Positions 8,485 to 17,212 of a stretch of 64,000 nt of DNA are shown here, one piece after another. The stretch lies in contig JADKBZ010000010.1 of NCBI GenBank assembly GCA_016714815.1, positions 1 to 64,000 of the forward strand. Reading direction: 5' to 3'. The number at the start of each line of letters is the position of its first letter. Position 1 is the first letter of the stretch. The translations under genes were made by a program, and so were the position numbers. The notes beneath the pieces were generated by a model. The model was not told the DNA's origin and did not search any database. It saw only the letters and a list, made by a program, of their open reading frames with translations. The DNA comes from Holophagales bacterium (GTDB lineage: Bacteria > Acidobacteriota > Thermoanaerobaculia > UBA5066).

Positions 8485-10442
8485 TAACCCTCCACTTTCT
8501 TCGTCGCGTGAACCAGGTCCTCGTGCGCGCCGACGAGGAGGAGCGTGTCGCCCGGCTCGATCGCGACGTCGAGCGGCGGCGGGGCCATCGGGACGCCGTC
8601 CCTGAGGAGCGCCGGCACCGCGACGTGCTCCTCCTCGAGGTGGAGCTCGCCGAGCGTCTTCCCCACCGCCGCCATCTCCGGGAGGATCAGGACGAGGTCC
8701 GAGGTCCCCGCCGCCATGAGCGCCGAGAGCCGCCGCCCCGTCTCGGGCCGCGCGTGCGGGTCGCGCAGCTTCCGGTACGCCTCGTCGCGCAGGACGCGGA
8801 CCTGGGTCGCGATGAGGTTCCCCGGGATGTGGAGAGAACGCAGGACGCGCGCGACGATCTCGATCGACGTCTCGAACTCCTCCGGGATCACCTCGTCGGC
8901 GCCGGCCTTGCGCAGCTCCTCCACCTCGCGGATGTAACGCGTCCTCACGATGATCCGGACGTCGGCGTTGCGCGAGCGGCAGAGCTGCACGACCTTCCGG
9001 CTCGCGCCCGGATCGGGAATCGTCACGACGACGGCCCGCGCCCGCGCGACGCCGGCCATCAGGAGCCCCTCGACCCCCGTCGCGTCCGCCAGGAGAACCG
9101 CCACGCCGTCGCGCCGCGCGTTGTCGGCGCGGTCCGCGTCCGCCTCGACGACGACCGTCTTCAGCCCCGTCTCTCCGAGGACGCGCGCGACGTTGCTCCC
9201 GTTCAGGCCGTAGCCGACGACGACGACGTGTCCGCGGCGCAGCTCCGAGGCGACCGGCTCACGGTCCGTCGCAACGTCCGGGAGGCGCGCCGCGAGCGCC
9301 GGCCCGGCGCCGATCACGAACGGCACGAGGAGGATCGTCAGGACCGCGACGGCGACGAAGAGCTGCTGACCCGACTCGCCGAGGAGCCCGAGCTTCGCCC
9401 CGGCGAGAGCGAGGACGAACGAGAACTCGCCGACGTTGGCGAGAGCGAGCGCGGCGCGGGCGGCGGTCTTCGGCACCGCCCGCGCGATCCGGAGCGCCGG
9501 GTAGGCCGTGAGGACTTTCGCCCCGACGACGAAGGCCGCCCCGGCGAGGACGAGGACGGGGTGCCGCGCGAGGAACGCCGGGTCGAAGAGCATCCCGACC
9601 GAGATGAAGAAGAGGGAAGAGAGGACGTCGCGGAACGGCGCGAAGGTCGAGGAGACGTCGGCGATCGACTCGCTCTCGGCCAGGACGATCCCTGCCGCGA
9701 AGGCGCCCATCGCAGCCGAGGCGCCCGCGGTCTCGACGAGGGCGACGATGCCGAGGACGACGACGAGGGCCGCGGCGGTGAAGGTCTCCGGCCCCGCCAC
9801 CCGGACGAAGCGGTCGAGGACGCGTGGGACGAGGAACCGGGACACCGCGACGAGAAGGGCCGTCCCGGCCGCGGCGACGCCGACCTTCGTCAGGACGCTC
9901 CCCAGCCCGGGGGTGCCGTTGCCCTGCGGCGCGAGCGCCGGGAGGAGGAGGACGAGCGGGATGACGGCGAGGTCCTGGAAGAGGGCGACGCCGAGGAACT
10001 GCTTGCCGGCGGGCCCCCCCAGCTCGTCGCGAGCCGCCAGGACCGGCAGGACGACGGCGGTCGACGAGACCGAGACGAGGAGCCCCGCGAAGATCGCCTC
10101 GCGCAGGGGAATCCGGAGGGCGAGAAGGGCGGCGGCCGTCGCGGCCGCGGCGAAGGCCATCTGGAGAGAGCCGCCGACGAGGGCCGATCTCCCCATCGTC
10201 TTCAGCCGGGCGAGGGGGAACTCGAGCCCGACGAAGAAGAGGATGAGCGCCACGCCGAGCTCGGCGATCCCGCTGACGCGGGCCGGATCCTCCACGAGAC
10301 CGAGCGCGTGCGGGCCGATCAGCATCCCCGTCACGAGGAACGCGGCGATGGAGGGGGCCTTCAGCTTCCGGAAAAGGAAGATGACCGGGAGGGAGGCCGC
10401 CAGGACCCACGCCAGGTCGCGCAGGAAGACCGACCCGTGCAC
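8484..10442 (-). CDS. Kef-type monovalent cation:proton antiporter (CPA2)
   Basis: This 652-residue protein has a 12-13 helix Na+/H+ exchanger domain (about 1-390; GLEFPLARLKTMG, ALFQDLAVIPLVLLLP). A TrkA-N/RCK nucleotide-binding domain follows at about 410-530 (VVVGYGLNGSNVARVLGE, then the acidic VVEAD), and a TrkA-C domain at about 565-650. The layout matches KefB/KefC and YbaL-like K+(Na+)/H+ antiporters gated by NAD(H) or nucleotides. GTG 10442 lies 1 nt after the stop of the beta-barrel gene. It is the third gene of the minus-strand run 12714-6370. Confidence 0.93.
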   Translation of the reverse strand: MHGSVFLRDLAWVLAASLPVIFLFRKLKAPSIAAFLVTGMLIGPHALGLVEDPARVSGIAELGVALILFFVGLEFPLARLKTMGRSALVGGSLQMAFAAAATAAALLALRIPLREAIFAGLLVSVSSTAVVLPVLAARDELGGPAGKQFLGVALFQDLAVIPLVLLLPALAPQGNGTPGLGSVLTKVGVAAAGTALLVAVSRFLVPRVLDRFVRVAGPETFTAAALVVVLGIVALVETAGASAAMGAFAAGIVLAESESIADVSSTFAPFRDVLSSLFFISVGMLFDPAFLARHPVLVLAGAAFVVGAKVLTAYPALRIARAVPKTAARAALALANVGEFSFVLALAGAKLGLLGESGQQLFVAVAVLTILLVPFVIGAGPALAARLPDVATDREPVASELRRGHVVVVGYGLNGSNVARVLGETGLKTVVVEADADRADNARRDGVAVLLADATGVEGLLMAGVARARAVVVTIPDPGASRKVVQLCRSRNADVRIIVRTRYIREVEELRKAGADEVIPEEFETSIEIVARVLRSLHIPGNLIATQVRVLRDEAYRKLRDPHARPETGRRLSALMAAGTSDLVLILPEMAAVGKTLGELHLEEEHVAVPALLRDGVPMAPPPLDVAIEPGDTLLLVGAHEDLVHATKKVEG

Positions 10443-10443
10443 G

Positions 10444-11595
10444 TCAGAACCTCAGCGCCGCTCCGAGCGTCACCCGGTCGACCGTCTCCTCGAACCGCTG
10501 CCAGGTCGTCGAGTCGGGGGGCGAGATCGACTCGTTCTCCGTCCGCGACGCCGAGAGGACTGCGGAGACCCGCTCCGACGCGAACCACCGGAGGCCCAGG
10601 GAAAGGGTGCGCGCCGTCTCCGCCCTCGACGGCCGGAGCCGGCCGGGCGAGCCCGAGGAGACGTCGCGAGTCCCGTACGCGAAACCGGCCGAGAGGCCGA
10701 GGCGGCGCGTCGCGAACCAGGTCGCCTCGACCGCCGCTTCCCGGGCGAGCGCGCTTCCCTGGGAGACGGGGCCGGAGAGGGCCGTCGAGAGGTCCGAGGA
10801 GGAGGTCGTCGAGGAATAGCTCCCCGTGGCGTCGACGGCGAGCCGACGGTCGAGAAAGACGAGGCGTGTGCCGAGCGCCACCCTCCGGACGATCCCGTCG
10901 GTCGTCACGGTCGAGAAGAAGGGCTGCGCGCTCCCGGTGAAGGCGCTCGCGTCGTCGCGGACCTGGTCCGACACGCCGTAGCTCCCGGCGGCGCTCACCT
11001 CGTGCTCGCCGAGCCGCAGGGCGACGCCGAGCGAGCCGGTCGCAACCGTCGCGCGCGTCCCCGCGGTCGAGACGTCGGCCCGGCCCGAGGGACTCTCCAC
11101 GGAGGTCGAAGCGGCCGTCTCCCTCTCTCTTTCGTACTCGAAGGCCCCGCGCAGGGCGAGGCTCCTGCCGACGAACCACTCGGCCGAAAGGTCGGACCGT
11201 CGCAGCGACCCGTCGCCCGCGAGCCGCACCTCGAGGCTCGTCTCCCGCCCCGAGAAGCGTCCGAGCGAATCGCGGTCCGTCCCCGCCAGGGCGACGCGGG
11301 CGGTGACGCTCGAGGCCTTCGCCACGAACGGCAGGAGCGCCAGGGGCGTCCGGCCGTCGTCGGCAACGGGCGTCCACCACCGCGTCGCCGCGACGTCGAC
11401 GAACTGGGACCGACCTTCGGCCGAGTAGTCGTAGGCGGCCGAAGGGGTCCCGTCGAGAACGACGAGCGGCCGGTCGGTCGCGCTCCGCTCCCACCCGAAG
11501 CCGAGCGAGAGCTCCGTGGCGAACGGAGGCTCGGCCGCCGCGAGCGGCTGCGCGAAGAGAACCAGCGCAAGGAGGGCTCGGGGACGCAGCTGCAT
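10444..11595 (-). CDS. Outer-membrane beta-barrel protein
   Basis: This 383-residue protein has a signal peptide (about residues 1-20, cleaved near AAAEPP) followed by alternating amphipathic strands. It ends in GAALRF, with the terminal Phe recognised by the BAM machinery. Strands are separated by short Gly/Ser/Asp turns. I do not recognise a named porin family, and the substrate or role is unknown. The gene is co-directional with, and tightly linked to, the Kef antiporter, and follows the racemase-like lipoprotein gene after 87 nt. Confidence 0.7.
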   Translation of the reverse strand: MQLRPRALLALVLFAQPLAAAEPPFATELSLGFGWERSATDRPLVVLDGTPSAAYDYSAEGRSQFVDVAATRWWTPVADDGRTPLALLPFVAKASSVTARVALAGTDRDSLGRFSGRETSLEVRLAGDGSLRRSDLSAEWFVGRSLALRGAFEYERERETAASTSVESPSGRADVSTAGTRATVATGSLGVALRLGEHEVSAAGSYGVSDQVRDDASAFTGSAQPFFSTVTTDGIVRRVALGTRLVFLDRRLAVDATGSYSSTTSSSDLSTALSGPVSQGSALAREAAVEATWFATRRLGLSAGFAYGTRDVSSGSPGRLRPSRAETARTLSLGLRWFASERVSAVLSASRTENESISPPDSTTWQRFEETVDRVTLGAALRF

Positions 11596-11682
11596 GTCCC
11601 CCCGAGGTTAGCCGATGCGCGGCCGAACGGTCCCCCCGGGATCAAAGCTCGTCACGGGACGGCCGCCAGCTCGCGAAGCGCT

Positions 11683-12714
11683 TCAGCGGACGAGGGCCGA
11701 CGGGTCGATCGCGACGTGGAAGAGGTCCGGGGCGTGCGTCCAGTGCTCGAGCGCGTCCGCCGTCGCGGGCGAAGTCGTCCGGAGGAGGGCGCCGAGGGCG
11801 GCCTTCACGTCGGGAGGGATCGGCGTCTTCGAGACGACCTCGACCGTCACCTTCGTCTCCGGAAAGCGTTTCGCCCCCCCTTCCCGGAGGACGAGGTCCG
11901 TCATGAGCGGGTTCGGGTCGAGGACCTTCACGCCCGGGAAGCCGAACTTCTCGAACGTCTCCTCCCAGAGCGGCCGGGCGTAGCCGAAGTGGGTGCAGTT
12001 CAGGCTGACGACGAGCGGCCCCTTCTTCTCCGGGAGCCGCCCGATCGCCTCCTCCACGAACCCGCGGAGGCGCCCGGACGTCTCCTCGCTGTGGGCGCCC
12101 CGCTCGATGGCGCCGGTCAGCTTCGGGCACGCCTGCCCGACGATCCGCGCCTCGGCGACCCCCTTGCCGAGGAGGAGCCGGCGGTGGGCGCCCGAGTCGA
12201 TCGTCCCCTTCGTCGCGAAAATCACCGCCGTGGCGTCCGGCGTCTCCTTCAGAGCCCGCTCGATCAGCTCCGCCCCCATCGGGACGATGCTCACCGTCTC
12301 CGTCGTTCCCCGCCGGGCGTGTTCGGTCCTCTCGTAGAAGACCGAAAGCGTGTTGCAGGCGACGAGGACGAGGTCGGGCCGGTAGCGGCTCTCCATGGCC
12401 GCGAGGGCGGCGTCGAAGACGCGGACCTTGTCCGCCTCGTCCTTCAGGTCGTTGTAGCCGATCTTGTCGTCCAGGAGGGCGTTGACGAAGACGATGCGCG
12501 CCGAGCGCACGATCCCGCTCCCGGGGAGCCGCGCCGCGAGGTCGGCGACGACCGAGAGGCCGCCGAGGCCCGAGTCCGTCACGACGATCGTCACGTCGGG
12601 CCGAGCCTTCGCCGCCCCGGCGAACGTCGCCGGCCTTTTCGCGCCCGAGGCGCAGCCGGCCAGCAGCAGGACGGCGACCGTCAGGATCGCGTGACACTTC
12701 CAGAGGTGGCTCAT
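11683..12714 (-). CDS. Lipoprotein homologue of glutamate/aspartate racemase
   Basis: From ATG 12714 (GGGAGG about 7 nt upstream) the protein has 343 residues. It starts with a lipoprotein signal, LTVAVLLLAGCASG, followed by a Asp/Glu racemase fold. The fold carries VTDSGLGGLSV, ACNTLS with one catalytic Cys, IFATKGTIDSG, and NCTHFGY with the second catalytic Cys. MurI enzymes that interconvert L- and D-glutamate for peptidoglycan are normally cytoplasmic, so a lipid-anchored form is odd. A later GTG start would give a cytoplasmic protein but lacks a comparable ribosome-binding site. Substrate is unknown. It heads the operon with the beta-barrel and Kef genes. Confidence 0.8.
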   Translation of the reverse strand: MSHLWKCHAILTVAVLLLAGCASGAKRPATFAGAAKARPDVTIVVTDSGLGGLSVVADLAARLPGSGIVRSARIVFVNALLDDKIGYNDLKDEADKVRVFDAALAAMESRYRPDLVLVACNTLSVFYERTEHARRGTTETVSIVPMGAELIERALKETPDATAVIFATKGTIDSGAHRRLLLGKGVAEARIVGQACPKLTGAIERGAHSEETSGRLRGFVEEAIGRLPEKKGPLVVSLNCTHFGYARPLWEETFEKFGFPGVKVLDPNPLMTDLVLREGGAKRFPETKVTVEVVSKTPIPPDVKAALGALLRTTSPATADALEHWTHAPDLFHVAIDPSALVR

Positions 12715-12905
12715 CTCGCCCTCCCGTACCGCCGGCCCGACGGCCGCCGGGAGGACGAGGATAGTGGACGGAGCCGCGCACGGACATGCGCTTCCCGCCA
12801 CCGCCGTTCCTGCCTTATCGTCCCGACGGCAGATCGCTTCCATTCCACTCTCCCGCCGTCGCCCTTTCGGGCCGACGGCGTCTTCCGCCAGGGACAGGAG
12901 GTTTC

Positions 12906-13913
12906 ATGACCACGGATGGGACGCGCGCGACCGGACCCGGGCCCGTCGGGGGCATATCGCTCGAGAGCTACCTCGATTCCTCGGGCCGCGCCGACGCCCT
13001 TACGGGCGGCGTCCGGATGATCCCGGTCGAGACGCCCGCGGGGACGTTTCGCGTCTTCACGAAGCGGGTCGGCAACAACCCGCGGGTGAAGGTCCTCCTC
13101 CTCCACGGCGGACCGGGCGTCACCCACGAGTACTACGGGGCGTGCGACAGCTGGTTCCCCGGCGCCGGCGTCGAGTACTACTACTACGACCAGCTCGGCT
13201 CCTACTACAGCGACCAGCCCGACCGGCCCGACCTGTGGGAGATCCCGCGATTCGTCGACGAGCTGGAGCAGGTCCGCCGGGCGCTCGGGCTCGACCACGG
13301 GAACTTTTTTCTGCTGGGGCAGTCGTGGGGCGGCATCCTCGCCCTCGAGTACGCGCTGAAGCACCAGGAGCACCTGAAGGGGCTGATCGTCACGAACATG
13401 ATGGCGAGCATCCCCGCCTACAACGCCTATGCGAGGGACGTCCTGATGCCGACGATGCCCCGGGACGCCCTGGAGGAGATCCAGCGCCTCGAGGCCGAGG
13501 GGCACTACGAGGACCCGCGCTACATGGAGCTCCTCGTCCCCCACCACTACGAGCACCACGTCCTCCGGATGCCCGCCGCCGAGTGGCCCGAGCCGGTGGG
13601 CCGGGCCTTCAGGCACCTGAACCCGAAGGTCTACGTCCCGATGCAGGGGCCGAGCGAGCTCGGCGCCTCCGGCAAGCTCGCCGGCTGGGACCGGACGGGC
13701 GACCTGGCGTCGATCACCGTTCCGACGCTCGTCGTCGGCGCCACGCACGACACGATGGACCCGGCGCACCTCGCGTGGATGGCGGGGGCCGTCGCCCACG
13801 GCCGCTACCACCACTGCCCCGACGGCAGCCACCTCGCGATCTACGACGACCAGGCGGCCTGGTTCGAGGGAGTCCTCGGGTTCCTTCGGGACGTCGACTC
13901 CGGAAGGTTCTAG
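12906..13913 (+). CDS. Proline iminopeptidase-family alpha/beta hydrolase
   Basis: This 335-residue protein is an alpha/beta hydrolase of peptidase family S33. It shows the oxyanion-region HGGPG, the nucleophile elbow GQSWGG with the catalytic Ser, and a late GATHDTMDP (acid) and DGSHLA (His). S33 prolyl aminopeptidases release N-terminal proline from peptides; tricorn-interacting and related aminopeptidases share the fold, so specificity is uncertain. ATG 12906 follows ACAGGAGG with 5 nt spacing. The 3' end overlaps that of the convergent MFS gene by 4 nt. Confidence 0.9.
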   Translation: MTTDGTRATGPGPVGGISLESYLDSSGRADALTGGVRMIPVETPAGTFRVFTKRVGNNPRVKVLLLHGGPGVTHEYYGACDSWFPGAGVEYYYYDQLGSYYSDQPDRPDLWEIPRFVDELEQVRRALGLDHGNFFLLGQSWGGILALEYALKHQEHLKGLIVTNMMASIPAYNAYARDVLMPTMPRDALEEIQRLEAEGHYEDPRYMELLVPHHYEHHVLRMPAAEWPEPVGRAFRHLNPKVYVPMQGPSELGASGKLAGWDRTGDLASITVPTLVVGATHDTMDPAHLAWMAGAVAHGRYHHCPDGSHLAIYDDQAAWFEGVLGFLRDVDSGRF

Positions 13914-15130
13914 TCGGGTGAGGCGGGGCGGTCCGGCCGCCCCGCGTTCCGCGCCACGCGTCCGAGCGCCGCCGCCACGACCACGGCCAGGGCGAGGAGT
14001 GCCGACACCAGCGCCACGACCCCGCTCCACCCGGCGCGCGCGTAGACGAGCCCGCCGAGCGTGCCGACGGCGCTCGAGCCGGTGTAGTAGGCGAGGAGGT
14101 AGTGCGCCGACGCGGCTGCCTTCTCCGCACCTCCGCGGTGGCCGACGCCGGTTGAGGCGACGGCGTGGGCGGTGAAGAAGCCGAAGGTGAAGACGGCGAG
14201 CCCGAGGAGCTTGAGCGGCAGCGGGGCCACCAGAGTCGCAATCGCCCCCGCGAGCTGGAGAAGCGCGCCCGCCATCAGGACGCGCGGCCTTCCGACGCGA
14301 TCCGAGACGCGCCCGGCGAGCGGCGAGGCGAAGACGCCGACCGTGTAGAGGAGGAAGACCCAGGAGACGAGGGACGGCGAGAGCCTCCAGGGAAGACCCT
14401 CGAGGGAGAACGCGAGGTAGTTGTAGACGGTGACGAAGCTCCCCATGACGAGGAAGCCCATGGCATAGAGGCCGAGAAGTACAGGGTCGCGCCCGCTCGC
14501 GACGATCCCGCGGAGGATCGCGCCCCGTTCGAACGGCCGCGGACGGAACCGCCGCGACGGCGGGACGTTCCTCGCGAACCAGACCGCGAGCCCCAGGTCG
14601 AGGAGGGCGAGCCCCCAGAGGCCCCCTTGCCAGCCGAGGTGAGCCGAGAGGAGGCCGACGATGAGCCGGCCGACCATCCCTCCCACCGCGTTCCCCGCGA
14701 TGAAGAGCCCCATCGCCGCTCCCGCCCTCTTCGGCTCGACCTCCTCGGCGAGGTAGGCCATCGCGACCGCGGGCACCCCCGCCAGGGCGAGCCCCTGCAC
14801 GGCCCGGAGCGCGACGAGGACGGGGAACGACGGCGCGAACGGAACGAGGAGGCCGAGGAGCGCCGCGAGGACGATGGCCACGCGGAGGACGCCGACGCGC
14901 CCCTTCACGTCGGAGAGCGGCGCCGCCACGACCATTCCGAGCGCGAGAGCGAACGTCGCGGCCGAGAGCGACAGGCTCGCCGCGGCCGGAGAAAGGCCGA
15001 ACGTCCCCGCCAGCAGCGGCAGCACCGGCTGCGTCTCGTAGAGGAGGGAGAAGGTCACGAAGCCGGCGGCGAAGAGCTCCCGGCCCGAGGCGGGAGGCGT
15101 CCCGGGAGCGGCCTCGCCGGACCTGTTCAT
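13910..15130 (-). CDS. MFS transporter (drug/arabinose-efflux type)
   Basis: This 406-residue protein has about 12 transmembrane helices and the MFS loop motif SDVKGRVGVLR between helices 2 and 3, repeated as SDRVGRPR in the second half. The start of the first helix (LLYETQPVLPLLAGTFGLSP) is typical of YnfM/CynX-like exporters. The ATG at 15130 is preferred over an upstream in-frame start that would overlap the threonine aldolase gene. It is the last gene of a minus-strand run VOC - threonine aldolase - MFS. The substrate is unknown; amino-acid or drug export are both possible. Confidence 0.88.
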   Translation of the reverse strand: MNRSGEAAPGTPPASGRELFAAGFVTFSLLYETQPVLPLLAGTFGLSPAAASLSLSAATFALALGMVVAAPLSDVKGRVGVLRVAIVLAALLGLLVPFAPSFPVLVALRAVQGLALAGVPAVAMAYLAEEVEPKRAGAAMGLFIAGNAVGGMVGRLIVGLLSAHLGWQGGLWGLALLDLGLAVWFARNVPPSRRFRPRPFERGAILRGIVASGRDPVLLGLYAMGFLVMGSFVTVYNYLAFSLEGLPWRLSPSLVSWVFLLYTVGVFASPLAGRVSDRVGRPRVLMAGALLQLAGAIATLVAPLPLKLLGLAVFTFGFFTAHAVASTGVGHRGGAEKAAASAHYLLAYYTGSSAVGTLGGLVYARAGWSGVVALVSALLALAVVVAAALGRVARNAGRPDRPASPD

Positions 15131-15152
15131 GCCCCGCGGCGCCGGTGAGGCA

Positions 15153-16196
15153 TCAGTCGAGCGCGGCCATCGTCTCCGCGACGATCTCGCCCGCCTCGGC
15201 GACGTCCGCGTCGTCGACGTCGAGGTGGGTGACGAAGCGGATCTTCCAGGGCGACTCGGCGAGGCAGAGGACCCCCGCCTCAGAGAGGATCTTCGCGATA
15301 TCGGAGGCGCGCCGGCCCGAGGGACGGGTGGAGGCGAAGACCATGTTCGTCTCCACGGAGCGCAGGTCGACCGAGAAGCCGGGCACCGTCGCGAGCCTCT
15401 CCCCGAGCGCGCGGGCACGTCGGTGGTCCTCGGCGAGGCGGGAGACGTTGTGCCGGAGGGCGAAGAGGCCCGCCGCGGCGAGGATCCCGGCCTGGCGCAT
15501 CCCCCCGCCGAGGAGCTTGCGCGCCCGTCGCGCCCTGCGGACGAAGTCGACCCCTCCGACGAGGACCGACCCGACCGGCGCCCCGAGCCCTTTCGAGAGG
15601 CAGACGCTCGCCGAGTCGAACGGGGCCGCCATCTCGGCGAGCGACCGGACGCTCGCGACGGCGGCGTTGCAAACGCGCGCGCCGTCGAGGTGGAGGGCGA
15701 GGCCGTGCCGGTCGCAGAAGAGCCTCACCGCGAGGATTCCCGCCGCGTCCAGGACGCGCCCTCCGCAGTGGTTGTGGGTGTTCTCGAGGGCGACGACGCG
15801 CGTTCGCGCGTTGTGCGGGTCGTCGCCCGTGTGGACGAACTCCTCCATCAGCTCCGGGTCGAGCATCCCGTCCTCGGAGGCGAAGGTGTGGGTCTGGAGC
15901 GACCCGATCACCGCCGCGCCCGCCTGCTCGTAGAGGAGGATGTGCGACCTCTCGTGGAGGAAGACCTCGTCTCCCCGCTCGGTCCAGGCGAGGAGCGCCG
16001 CCTGGTTCGACATCGTCCCGGAGGGAAGGTAGAGGCCGGCGGCCTTGCCGAAGAGCTCGGCCGCCACCTCCTCGAGCTCGCGGACGGTCGGGTCGTCGCC
16101 GAAGACGTCGTCGCCGACGGCCGCCTCCGCCATCGCCTGCCGCATCGCGGCCGAGGGCCGGGTCACCGTGTCGCTTCTCAGATCGATCGTCCGCAT
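15153..16196 (-). CDS. ltaE: Low-specificity L-threonine aldolase
   Basis: This 347-residue protein is a fold-type I PLP enzyme that cleaves L-threonine or L-allo-threonine to glycine and acetaldehyde. Diagnostic segments are MRTIDLRSDTVTRP at the N-terminus, GTMSNQ, LENTHNHCGGRVL, HLDGARVCNA with the PLP-ring Asp, and CLSKGLGAPVGS with the Schiff-base Lys. ATG 16196 follows GAGGAGG by 5 nt. Glycine produced here could feed the glycine cleavage operon at 54608-59120. It is 22 nt upstream of the MFS gene and probably co-transcribed with it. Confidence 0.95.
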   Translation of the reverse strand: MRTIDLRSDTVTRPSAAMRQAMAEAAVGDDVFGDDPTVRELEEVAAELFGKAAGLYLPSGTMSNQAALLAWTERGDEVFLHERSHILLYEQAGAAVIGSLQTHTFASEDGMLDPELMEEFVHTGDDPHNARTRVVALENTHNHCGGRVLDAAGILAVRLFCDRHGLALHLDGARVCNAAVASVRSLAEMAAPFDSASVCLSKGLGAPVGSVLVGGVDFVRRARRARKLLGGGMRQAGILAAAGLFALRHNVSRLAEDHRRARALGERLATVPGFSVDLRSVETNMVFASTRPSGRRASDIAKILSEAGVLCLAESPWKIRFVTHLDVDDADVAEAGEIVAETMAALD

Positions 16197-16243
16197 CGGG
16201 GCCTCCTCGCGTGGAGAAGGTAGCACTGACGCGCAATCCCGGC

Positions 16244-16274
16244 GGCGCGGGATGGCACGGTGCCATCCCGCGCC
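16244..16274 (-). terminator. Perfect 14-bp hairpin between VOC and ltaE
   Basis: GGCGCGGGATGGCA pairs perfectly with TGCCATCCCGCGCC around a CGG triloop. It lies 12 nt after the VOC stop and 48 nt before ltaE on the same strand. There is no T-run, so it may be a factor-assisted terminator, an mRNA 3'-end stabiliser or an attenuator rather than a simple intrinsic terminator. Confidence 0.5.
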
Positions 16275-16285
16275 CCGTCTTCAGG

Positions 16286-17083
16286 TCAGGCCTTCCCGGG
16301 GGGCGGCGCCATCGCGATGACCGAGAAGTGCGCTCCCTGGTCGTCGCGAAGGACGGCGAAGCGGCCGACGTCGGGGATGTCCATCGGCGGCACCGCCGCC
16401 CCGCCCCCCAGCTGCGCGGCCTTCGCCGCGGTGGCGTCGCAGTCCGAAACGAAGACGTAGGGCATCCAGTGCGGCGGGACGTCGGCCCACCACTTTCCCT
16501 TCATCGGGAGGAGCCCGCCGATCGCCTGTCCCTCGCGGTGGATCTCGACGTACTCCATCGGCGAGCTCTCCGACGCTTTCCAGGTCCAGCCGAAGAGGCC
16601 GCTGTAGAACTCCTTCGCGCCCTCGGGGTCCGTCGTGACGAGCTCGGTCCAGCAGAGGGTGTTCTCCTCGCCGACGAGGCGCGCCCCGATGTGTCCGCGG
16701 GCCTCCCAGAGCGCGAAGACGACGCCCCCCGGATCCTGGGCGACCGCCATCCGGCCGACCCCCTCGACGTCGAACGGCCCGAAAAGGACCTTCCCCCCGA
16801 GCTGGGCAGCCTTCGCAGCCGACGCGTCGGTCGAGGCCGTCGAGATGTACGTCATGAAGTACGAGGGGATGCCCTGGGCCTTCTCGTGGTCGCTCAGCGT
16901 CCGGCACGCCGCGACATCGAGGCCCCGAAGCTGGAAGAACGTGTAGGTCCCGCCGGACGACGGCACGTCGACGGGAGTCCAGCCGAAGAGGCCGGCGTAG
17001 AACGCCTTCGCCTTCGGCGAATCGGGGGTGGCGAGCTCGGGCCAGCAGAAAGAGCCCGGCAGCAGTTCCGTGCGCTCGGACAT
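16286..17083 (-). CDS. Tandem VOC (glyoxalase/bleomycin-resistance fold) protein
   Basis: This 265-residue protein has two VOC modules of about 120 residues each. The first begins GSFCWPELATPDSPKAKAFYAGLFGWT and the second NTLCWTELVTTDPEGAKEFYSGLFGWT; both contain the final betaalphabetabetabeta segment (AVAQDPGGVVFALWEA; AVLRDDQGAHFSVI). Proteins of this two-domain type (CFP30B-like) are often annotated as hydroxylases or glyoxalases, but metal ligands and substrate are not clear here. It is divergent from ade with 129 bp between starts. Confidence 0.85.
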   Translation of the reverse strand: MSERTELLPGSFCWPELATPDSPKAKAFYAGLFGWTPVDVPSSGGTYTFFQLRGLDVAACRTLSDHEKAQGIPSYFMTYISTASTDASAAKAAQLGGKVLFGPFDVEGVGRMAVAQDPGGVVFALWEARGHIGARLVGEENTLCWTELVTTDPEGAKEFYSGLFGWTWKASESSPMEYVEIHREGQAIGGLLPMKGKWWADVPPHWMPYVFVSDCDATAAKAAQLGGGAAVPPMDIPDVGRFAVLRDDQGAHFSVIAMAPPPGKA

Positions 17084-17212
17084 GGGGAACCCTCCTTTTG
17101 GTGTGTCCTCATCCTACGCGAACGCCGGCCGACGGTTTCCGCCTTTCCGCCCGGGCACCGCCGGATTTCGCCTCCGGCCCCGTCCCGGTCTAGGCTACGG
17201 GCGGAGGCTCCC

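Noticed and set aside
9508..12909. Very long plus-strand reading frame (1133 codons)
   Set aside because: It is antisense to the Kef, beta-barrel and racemase-like genes and is Arg/Asp-rich low-quality sequence, as expected of shadows in GC-rich DNA.
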